From Cupidesulfovibrio sp000226255 (GTDB lineage: Bacteria; Desulfobacterota; Desulfovibrionia; Desulfovibrionales; Desulfovibrionaceae), in NCBI RefSeq assembly GCF_003402415.2, contig NZ_AP036014.1, positions 1,116,001 to 1,180,000 of the forward strand: a stretch of DNA of 64,000 bases, given 5' to 3'. The first letter of the stretch is position 1; every line of letters begins with the position of its first letter. Positions 58,299 through 64,000 of this stretch are shown here, piece after piece. A model generated the notes under the pieces. That model saw nothing but the letters and a program-made list of their open reading frames with translations. It ran no database searches and had not been told where the DNA came from. The position numbers and the translations under genes are program-made.

Positions 58299-59399
58299 TT
58301 AGGCCCCGCCGCGCAGGGCCAGCCCGTGCAGCAGGCCGTGGCAGCCCGCCAGCATCATGTCGCCGTGCGGGGCGATGAACTGGCCGTGCCCGCGCAGCAT
58401 CTCGCGGCGCGGCCCCAGCACGAAGGCGGGGCGAAAGCCCTCGGTCTCCGGCGGGATGTCCGGGGCAAAGGCGCTGCCGTGGCCCCCGGCGGCCCGCACC
58501 TGCTCGTCGGGCAGCCAGCACAGGCGGAATTCGTTCAGGTCGTGCAGCAGGCTTTCGGTGGTCAGCATGCCGGTATGGTGCTCGTACACGCCCCAGACCC
58601 GTTGGCGAAACACCAGAAAGGCGATGGTGTGGCTGTTGCCCGCGTTGACCACCAGCACACCTTCGCGGGCGCTGCGGGCCTGCACCTCCGGCAGGGCCAG
58701 TGCGCCCAACACGGCGGCCGCGCCGGTATCGGCCACGGGGCCGCCGCCGATGGCCCGCTGCAAGGTTGCCAGGCGGGTGAAGTGGGCTGGGGGCGCGGCG
58801 TAGATCAGGCTGGCCGGGTTCGCGCCGGCTTGGCCGTCACCGGACGGGCCGTCCGGGGACGTATTGAGGAAGTCGCGCCATAGCTCGAAGCGGCCCACGG
58901 TGTTGGACCCCTGCGGATGGTGCCCGTGGTCCTGCGCGGCGGCCACCACCAGGTGCGGCTGCGGCAGGCCGCAGGTGTCCAGCAGGGCGCGCCAGAAGCC
59001 GGGCTCGTAGTCGGCCAGGCGCACCGGCGCGAAACCGGCGGGGCAGGCGTCGGCAATGTCCACGCCCAGGGCGCGCACCCGTTCCGGATTGTCGTGCAGG
59101 GCCAGGGCGGCATCGGGATGGGCGACCATGCGCAGCCCGGCGGCCACGTGGGCCTTCACCGCGCCAAAGAACCCGCCGCCCATGTTCTCGCCGTGCAGCC
59201 AGATGTGACGGCCTTCGGCGGTGAGTTCGGCGATGCGTTTCGCCACCCGGCGGGCGGGCGTGGGCAGCACGAAGCGCGGCCAGTTCTCCGGGTTCAGGCC
59301 GGGCATGGTCAGCAGCACGTCCTGGGTGCCGCTGCCGATGTCCAGGCACAGGATGCTGCCGGTGGCCTGCGGGGCGGGGCGGAAGTTGGGTATGTTCAT
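58299..59399 (-). CDS. DUF1786 family protein
   Basis: 366-aa protein with an actin-like/ASKHA-type start (SILCLDIGSGTQDVLL) and later LVVNAGNSHTIAFLVF, matching the DUF1786 family, some members of which are annotated as putative pyruvate formate-lyase activating factors without experimental basis. Also present are WLHGENMGGGFFGAVKAHV and VVAAAQDHGHHPQGSNTVGR. ATG at 59399 (MNIPNF) is used; the ribosome-binding site is weak. About 190 bases separate it from paaK, so co-transcription is uncertain. Confidence 0.78.
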   Translation of the reverse strand: MNIPNFRPAPQATGSILCLDIGSGTQDVLLTMPGLNPENWPRFVLPTPARRVAKRIAELTAEGRHIWLHGENMGGGFFGAVKAHVAAGLRMVAHPDAALALHDNPERVRALGVDIADACPAGFAPVRLADYEPGFWRALLDTCGLPQPHLVVAAAQDHGHHPQGSNTVGRFELWRDFLNTSPDGPSGDGQAGANPASLIYAAPPAHFTRLATLQRAIGGGPVADTGAAAVLGALALPEVQARSAREGVLVVNAGNSHTIAFLVFRQRVWGVYEHHTGMLTTESLLHDLNEFRLCWLPDEQVRAAGGHGSAFAPDIPPETEGFRPAFVLGPRREMLRGHGQFIAPHGDMMLAGCHGLLHGLALRGGA

Positions 59400-59857
59400 G
59401 CGTCGGTGTGGTTCGCTGGTGTTCGGTGTACCCGTCGTGGCCGGGCCGCACGACAGGGCAGGACGCCATGCCCGTGGCATGGGCGGCCCGCAAGGGCGGC
59501 GGCCACCGGAAAAACGGCCGGTGCCGGGGCGGATGAAGGCAGGGCTCGACAGTACATGCAAACCCGCAACCACCGCAAGCCGCTGATGGCGCGATGGAAT
59601 CGCCACGCGGGGGGGACGGGACTGTCGTGCGCCATGGGCTCCGTACCTCCATGGGAGTGCCGGAAGGGTGGCGCGGGTATCCGGTCTCACGCCGTCCTCG
59701 TTCTGCCCTGTGGCGGCTGCCGTGCCGACGTGCGTTCGCCGTGGGCCGGGTGTGAACGGGGTGCGGGCCGGATGCTGGCCCTGTGCACCGGTGGCACGCC
59801 CATGTCGTCCGTCTGCCCGTGACAGTCATCGGGGCGCGGAAAAACAGCAGAAAACGC
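59400..59857. other. Intergenic region between the DUF1786 gene and tRNA-Leu
   Basis: No gene recognised. Several frames are open on both strands but are Arg/Pro/Gly-rich without motifs. It must contain the promoter of the minus-strand DUF1786 gene; none was identified. Confidence 0.4.
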
Positions 59858-59887
59858 TTGCCAAGCCGGGTTGTCCAAGGCTATACG
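59858..59887 (+). promoter_or_regulatory. Promoter of tRNA-Leu
   Basis: TTGCCA, 18-base spacer, TATACG; 12 bases before the mature tRNA 5' end. Confidence 0.6.
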
Positions 59888-59899
59888 GTCGTTCCCCGT

Positions 59900-59986
59900 G
59901 CCGAGGTGGTGGAATTGGTAGACACGCTATCTTGAGGGGGTAGTGGGAGAAATCCTGTAAGGGTTCGAGTCCCTTCCTCGGCACCA
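59900..59986 (+). tRNA. tRNA-Leu (anticodon GAG)
   Basis: 87-nt class II tRNA with encoded CCA. Acceptor GCCGAGG pairs with CCTCGGC. The D arm includes GGAATTGGTAGACAC. The anticodon stem CTATC/GGTAG encloses TTGAGGG, giving anticodon GAG (reads CUC/CUU). It has a long variable arm (TGGGAGAAATCCTG) and T arm AGGGTTCGAGTCCCT. It is followed by a terminator. Confidence 0.97.
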
Positions 59987-59992
59987 TATTTT

Positions 59993-60030
59993 GAAGACGC
60001 CGCAGTGGAAACGCTGCGGCGTCTTCGTTT
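59993..60030 (+). terminator. Terminator of tRNA-Leu
   Basis: GAAGACGCCGCAG / CTGCGGCGTCTTC, 13-bp perfect stem with 8-base loop, then GTTT. Confidence 0.85.
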
Positions 60031-60097
60031 GCGTCTGGCGTGCGCAGGGGCCGCCCGCGCTGGCCCGAGGCCGGGTGGGTGAGCGGAGGGTGGGCGG

Positions 60098-61006
60098 CTA
60101 CGGTCGGAACACCTCGCGCAGCACCCCGGCGAAGAATACTGCCGCGGCCGCAATGCGCCGCTGCGCGGGCAGGGCCAGCAGCACCGGGGCACGGAGCGGC
60201 ACGTCGGCCAGGGCGGAGGCGTCCAGGGCAGAGGCGTCCAGGGCGCACAGCACTCCCCGGTCCACCTCGTCGCGCACGGCGCACAGCGGGACCACCGCCG
60301 CGCCCAGCCCGGCGGCCACGCAGCGCCGCACGATGGAAATGCTGGAGCATTCCAGCACTGGCCCCGGCTGCACGTGGGCGGCGGCCAGGGTTTGTTCGAT
60401 GGCGGGGCGCAGGCTCCACACGTGACGGGTGAGCACCAGCGGCTGCCCGGCGAGATCGGCGGGCGTCACCCGGTCCAGCGCGGCCAGGGGCGAACCGGGC
60501 GCGGTGATGCACACCAGCGGCTCCTGGCGCAGGGTTTCCATGTTCACTCCTTCGGCGGCGAAGGGGCGGCCCAGCAGCAGGGCCAGGTCCACCTCGCCGT
60601 GGCGAAGGTCCGCCGCCAAGCCGTGGCGCGAGGCCGTGGCCACGTGCACCCGAGTGGCCGGAAAGCGCGTGCGGAAGCGGCGCAACGCCTCGGGCAGGCA
60701 GAGCATGCCTAGGCTCTGCGACATGCGCACGGAAAGTTCGCCCGAATCCGCGTCGTGGGTCACGGCGCGGCGGGCGTCGTCGGCCATTTCGGCAATGCGC
60801 CGGGCGCGGGGCAGCAGCCGCCGTCCGTGGTCGGTAAGCAGCACGCGGCGGCCGGTGCGCTCGAACAGCGGCGTGCCCAGGTCTTCCTCCAGCGCGCGGA
60901 TCTGCGCGGTGACGGTGGAGGGGGCATAGTGCAGGGCCTCGGCCGCCTTGCGGAAGGAAAGCCCGGCGGCCACGGCCAGAAAGGTCTTCAGGTGGCGGAT
61001 GTCCAT
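60098..61006 (-). CDS. LysR-family transcriptional regulator
   Basis: 302-aa LTTR. N-terminal winged helix-turn-helix with HLKTFLAVAAGLSFRKAAEALHYAPSTVTAQIRALEEDLG (typical, read in parts), effector-binding domain with RRFRTRFPATRVHVAT and the VDLALLLGRPF segment. An unusual small repeat, LDASALDASALADV, lies near residue 260. It is divergent from a carboxymuconolactone-decarboxylase-like gene and a TauE/SafE permease, which it presumably regulates through the dyads at 61072-61110. Confidence 0.92.
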   Translation of the reverse strand: MDIRHLKTFLAVAAGLSFRKAAEALHYAPSTVTAQIRALEEDLGTPLFERTGRRVLLTDHGRRLLPRARRIAEMADDARRAVTHDADSGELSVRMSQSLGMLCLPEALRRFRTRFPATRVHVATASRHGLAADLRHGEVDLALLLGRPFAAEGVNMETLRQEPLVCITAPGSPLAALDRVTPADLAGQPLVLTRHVWSLRPAIEQTLAAAHVQPGPVLECSSISIVRRCVAAGLGAAVVPLCAVRDEVDRGVLCALDASALDASALADVPLRAPVLLALPAQRRIAAAAVFFAGVLREVFRP

Positions 61007-61071
61007 GCGGGGTCTCCGGTGCGTATCGTCCGGTGCACACTGTTCGGGGCGGTGCGTCTGACGACGGTATC

Positions 61072-61110
61072 ATTCGATTTTAATGAACAACGAATTCACG
61101 ACGATTCGTT
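61072..61110. promoter_or_regulatory. Candidate LysR operator, dyad plus half-site
   Basis: AACGAAT-N8-ATTCGTT (61089-61110), a perfect 7-bp dyad, with a further ATTCG half-site at 61072-61076, in an AT-rich patch between the LysR gene and its divergent partner. Confidence 0.55.
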
Positions 61111-61200
61111 TGTCTCGCAGGGTGGCACGGGATATCATGGCAGGCAAGGAGAGATGTGCTCCTTTCATCATTCGGAAAATGCGAATCAAAGGAGAACGCC

Positions 61201-61623
61201 GTGAACGATCAACTGCGCGCGCTGACAGTGCAGCGCAAGCGCGCCCATTCCCGGCTTGCGGGGTTGCGCGCCCCCGTGTACGCCGCCTTTCTGGACATGG
61301 AGCGGGCCGCCTACGCCGACGGGGCGTTGCCCAAGCGACACAAGGAACTGATCGCCGTGGGAATTTCCGTGGTGCTGGACTGCCGCTCGTGCATGCAGTG
61401 GCACATCGAACAGGCGACCGCCGCCGGGGCCGACGCCGCCCAGGTGTTGGAGGCGGTGGAGGTGGGCATCGAGATGGGCGGCGGACCGGCCACCGTTTCC
61501 GCCCGCTTCGCGCTGGAGGTCATGGACGACGTGTTCGGGCCGCAATGGACGGAAGACGTGAAGCGGCGCATCGGTGAGCGGGCCGCGATGCCCGTCGCCG
61601 ACGGCGGCGCGGGGGCGGCATGA
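61201..61623 (+). CDS. Carboxymuconolactone decarboxylase / AhpD-like protein
   Basis: 140-aa helical protein of the CMD family. ALPKRHKELIAVGISVVLDCRSC followed by MQWHIEQATAAGA contains the CxxC-x3-H site of AhpD-like peroxidase partners, so a thiol-redox role is more likely than a decarboxylase. GTG start with AAGGAG at ideal spacing; ATGs upstream are in the leader. Its last codons overlap the permease start by 4 bases. Confidence 0.85.
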   Translation: MNDQLRALTVQRKRAHSRLAGLRAPVYAAFLDMERAAYADGALPKRHKELIAVGISVVLDCRSCMQWHIEQATAAGADAAQVLEAVEVGIEMGGGPATVSARFALEVMDDVFGPQWTEDVKRRIGERAAMPVADGGAGAA

Positions 61624-62564
61624 CCGGCCTTGCCGCGCAGGCCGCATCCGTTCTTGCGGGCCTGTCCTCCCTGTTTCCCGGCCTCGCGGATATTGTCGGC
61701 ACGCTGGACGCCGCCGGGCTGCGCTCCCCGGACGTCATGGGGACCATGGGGACCGTGGGCGCGGTGAGCGCGGCCGCGCTGGCCGCCGGGTTCACCCAGG
61801 GCTTTGCCGGGTTCGGCTCCACGGTCATTGCCCTGCCCCTGCTGGTGGCCGTGCTGGGCATGCGGGTGGCCGTGCCGCTGGGCTGCCTGATGGCTCTGGC
61901 CATCAACGTGGCGCTGGTGGGGCGCATGCTCGGCCACGTGCGGCGCGGTCCGTTGGCCGTGTTGCTGCTAACGTCGCTGCCGGGCATGGCCGTGGGCGGC
62001 AGGCTGTTGTCCGTGGCCCCGGAAGCGTGGCTGGAAGGGCTGCTGGGGGCCATGGTGCTGGCGTTCACCGTGTTCGCCGCCCGGTCCGCGTCCGGCGGGG
62101 GCAGCGCCCCGGCACAGGGCGAAGGGGAGGGCGCGGCACCCCCGGCGGGTGGGCCCGCCCCTGCGCAGGATGCGGTTCGCGGATGCGTATTCTTGCGCCA
62201 CGCGGTCACCGTGGCGGTGGGGCTGGTCAGCGGCGCGCTGGGCGCGGCCGTGGGCATCAACGGCCCGCCGGTCGTCGCGTGGGCCATGCGCCAGGGCTGG
62301 GGCCGCCACGCGCTGAAGGCCACCCTGGCCGGATACTTCCTGCTGGCTGGCGTGGGCATCGTGGGCGCGCAGGGGGTGCACGGAGAAATCACCGGGCGGG
62401 TGCTGCTGCTGTTCTGCGTGGGGCTGCCCGCCTTGGCCGCCGGACTGTACGGTGGACATCTGTGCTTCGGGCGTCTGGACGAGGCCGCCTTCCGCAAGGT
62501 GCTGCTGGGGTTGTTCGCCGTATCCGGGGCGGGCCTTTTGTGGCGCGCGGCAGGGCTGGGGTAG
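61620..62564 (+). CDS. TauE/SafE (TSUP) family sulfite/anion permease
   Basis: 314-aa inner-membrane protein with about eight helices. It carries the TSUP signature GFTQGFAGFGSTVIALPLL and, in the second half, VSGALGAAVGINGPPVVAWAM, the paired-repeat glycine motifs of the family. A Gly/Ala/Pro-rich cytoplasmic loop lies around residues 155-190. It is translationally coupled to the AhpD-like gene (ATGA). It probably exports sulfite, sulfonates or organosulfur anions; the substrate is not readable. Confidence 0.88.
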   Translation: MTGLAAQAASVLAGLSSLFPGLADIVGTLDAAGLRSPDVMGTMGTVGAVSAAALAAGFTQGFAGFGSTVIALPLLVAVLGMRVAVPLGCLMALAINVALVGRMLGHVRRGPLAVLLLTSLPGMAVGGRLLSVAPEAWLEGLLGAMVLAFTVFAARSASGGGSAPAQGEGEGAAPPAGGPAPAQDAVRGCVFLRHAVTVAVGLVSGALGAAVGINGPPVVAWAMRQGWGRHALKATLAGYFLLAGVGIVGAQGVHGEITGRVLLLFCVGLPALAAGLYGGHLCFGRLDEAAFRKVLLGLFAVSGAGLLWRAAGLG

Positions 62565-62605
62565 CCGGCATTTTTCCTGCCGCGTGTCTGTAGCCGCAAA
62601 CGATG

Positions 62606-62640
62606 AAGGCCGGGAGCGTATTTGCTCCCGGCCTTTGTCG
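62606..62640 (+). terminator. Bidirectional terminator between TSUP permease and lactate permease genes
   Basis: AAGGCCGGGAGC-GTATTT-GCTCCCGGCCTT followed by TGTCG; 12-bp perfect stem between convergent genes. Confidence 0.8.
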
Positions 62641-62676
62641 TTGTTGTCGCAGGTGTCTGTCGTACGTGTCTGGCGG

Positions 62677-64000
62677 CTAGTTGGGGAAGGCCCAGAACAT
62701 GGTCATGACGGCGCAGACCGTGGTGATGAGCACCGAGATGACGAAGGCGGGCCGGATGGCCTGCGACGCCTCGCGGATCCGGTCGATGCTGGCCGCCGCG
62801 TTCTGCAGCTTGGCGGGCGAAATGACGCTGGCCAGCCCGCCGCCGATGCCGCTGGCCGCCGCGATGACCAGCCCCGACGCGCCGATCTTTTCGGCCGTGG
62901 ACAGGTGCAGCTTGGTCAGCATGGCGATGGACGACGATTCAGAGCCGCTGATGAACCCGCCCAGCAGGCCCAGGTACGGGGCCACGAAGGGGTACATCTT
63001 GCCGAACAGCGCGGCCGAGGCGTCGGCCATGACGTAGACCATGTTGTGCAGCGGCTGGGCCAGCGCCCAGTCCGCGCCCTTGCCGGAATGGTTCATGACG
63101 TAGGCGATGGCGAAGAACACCGAGGCCGACATGAACGGACGCCCGGCGCGCTTGCCCGCCTTGACCAGCGCGGTGGACACCTGCTGGCGCGTGGCCTTCA
63201 TGAACGGCAGCGCGGCGGCGGTGCAGACGATCACCCAGAAGTAGGCCTGCCAGAAGATGCGCAGCCGTTCCGGAGACTTGGGGATGATTTCCAGCGGCAT
63301 GGACCACTGCTTGAAGGTCAGGTCGAAGAACGGCAGGAACGGCGCGTTGAGGATCAGCGAGACCACGGTCAGGATGATCCACGGCGAACAGGCGGCGGCC
63401 AGCGAGTGGCGGCGCTCCGCCGCAAGGTCGTTCTCGTTCAGCAGGGTGCGGTCGCGCAGGGGGCGCCCGGTAAGGCGGATGTACAGCATCAGCGCCACGA
63501 TGACCGCGAGCCCGGCGGCGATGCCGGTGATGGTCACAAGGCCCAGCTTGGCCATGAAGATGGCCACTACCCCGGCGGTGATGCCCGCGATGAGCGCGGG
63601 CACGATGCCCTCGCGCACCATCTTCATGCCGCCGGTAAGGTACAGCATGCCCAGTGCGATGCAGGTGGAGATGGCGGGCATGAACCGCGCGAAGTAGCCG
63701 CCCACCTCGGTGACCGGCAGGCCCACGAAGTTGGCGTAGACCACGGCGGGGATGCCCAGCAGGGCGTAGGTGCACAGCGCGTCGTAACCCAGCGCGGGCA
63801 GGATGATGGCCGCGAAGGTGGAATACCCCAGCGCCAGCATGATGGGCGGCAGGATGGACACCGTCACCGCGCCCAGCGAGGTGAGCAGGATGCCGAAGCC
63901 CACGTTGATCAGCATGATCTGCACGGCCTGCTGGCCGGGGGCCACGCTTTTCATCAGGGCCACCACGCGGGATACGGCCCCGGTTTCCTGCATGACGGTG
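62677..64000 (-). CDS. lldP: L-lactate permease (5' end missing)
   Basis: C-terminal ~440 residues of a LctP-family lactate/proton symporter; the frame stays open to the right edge, so the N-terminal ~100 residues are missing. It has many transmembrane helices, with INVGFGILLTSLGAVTVSILPPIM, GLPVTEVGGYFARFMP, AYVMNHSGKGADWA, FPFVAPYLG-like (YPFVAPYLGLLGGFISGSESS) and ISPAKLQNAAASI, all conserved in LctP/LldP. In sulfate reducers this imports lactate, a main electron donor. The real start lies outside the window. Confidence 0.93.
   Translation of the reverse strand, partial: TVMQETGAVSRVVALMKSVAPGQQAVQIMLINVGFGILLTSLGAVTVSILPPIMLALGYSTFAAIILPALGYDALCTYALLGIPAVVYANFVGLPVTEVGGYFARFMPAISTCIALGMLYLTGGMKMVREGIVPALIAGITAGVVAIFMAKLGLVTITGIAAGLAVIVALMLYIRLTGRPLRDRTLLNENDLAAERRHSLAAACSPWIILTVVSLILNAPFLPFFDLTFKQWSMPLEIIPKSPERLRIFWQAYFWVIVCTAAALPFMKATRQQVSTALVKAGKRAGRPFMSASVFFAIAYVMNHSGKGADWALAQPLHNMVYVMADASAALFGKMYPFVAPYLGLLGGFISGSESSSIAMLTKLHLSTAEKIGASGLVIAAASGIGGGLASVISPAKLQNAAASIDRIREASQAIRPAFVISVLITTVCAVMTMFWAFPN

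Overview
The window comes from a high-GC, anaerobe-type deltaproteobacterium, most likely a Desulfovibrionaceae member of the Desulfovibrio/Nitratidesulfovibrio vulgaris group. The reasons are menaquinone synthesis by the futalosine route (mqnC, mqnE, mqnD), an anaerobic-type cobalamin set (cbiD, cbiET, cbiF), RNase Y beside zapA and 6S RNA, several Desulfovibrio-style conserved proteins, and a Lap-type biofilm adhesin system like one I recall from D. vulgaris. The assignment rests on gene content and memory of these families, not on a database search.

Layout. 1-8.5 kb is housekeeping: mqnC(partial)-mqnE facing away from mqnD, a periplasmic solute-binding protein, rny, a well-supported 6S RNA, zapA, a ZapB-like coiled coil, glmU and a small HAD protein. 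8.6-17.6 kb is one long minus-strand run: cbiD, cbiET, a solute-binding protein, cbiF, a cysteine-rich ferredoxin, a Tat-exported cupredoxin-fold protein lacking most copper ligands, and a second solute-binding protein. 17.6-25.6 kb holds a MauE-like membrane protein, a rhodanese lipoprotein, a C_GCAxxG_C_C protein, a quinone oxidoreductase, a 1019-aa protein of unknown function and a DapF-fold amino-acid epimerase. 26.0-31.0 kb is a complete branched-chain amino-acid ABC operon (livKHMGF). A 145-bp MITE-like palindromic element is inserted exactly at the livF stop codon.

31.3-52.2 kb is the most interesting part. It holds a 1670-aa RTX/VCBS/VWA adhesin with a LapA-type N-terminal retention region and a PAAG dialanine motif at residues 108-111. 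About 7 kb away and in the opposite orientation is its presumed export and control operon: LapB-like ABC exporter, LapC/HlyD, LapG-type cysteine protease, and a two-TM receptor that ends in a degenerate HD-GYP domain instead of LapD's degenerate GGDEF-EAL. Between the two halves lie an AT-rich stretch with a tRNA-3'-end-like remnant, a chimeric-looking autotransporter and a two-component system. No TolC/LapE gene is in the window.

52.3-64 kb returns to ordinary genes: a PAS-containing chemoreceptor, a TrmJ-like methyltransferase, a DUF456 protein, phenylacetate-CoA ligase, a DUF1786 protein, tRNA-Leu(GAG), a LysR regulator facing a carboxymuconolactone-decarboxylase-like gene plus a TauE/SafE permease, and a lactate permease cut by the window end. 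Two copies of a long palindromic repeat family sit in this stretch (55.9 and 56.7 kb).

No transposase, integrase, CRISPR array or rRNA was seen. Start codons were picked by eye from Shine-Dalgarno sequences, overlaps and family lengths.
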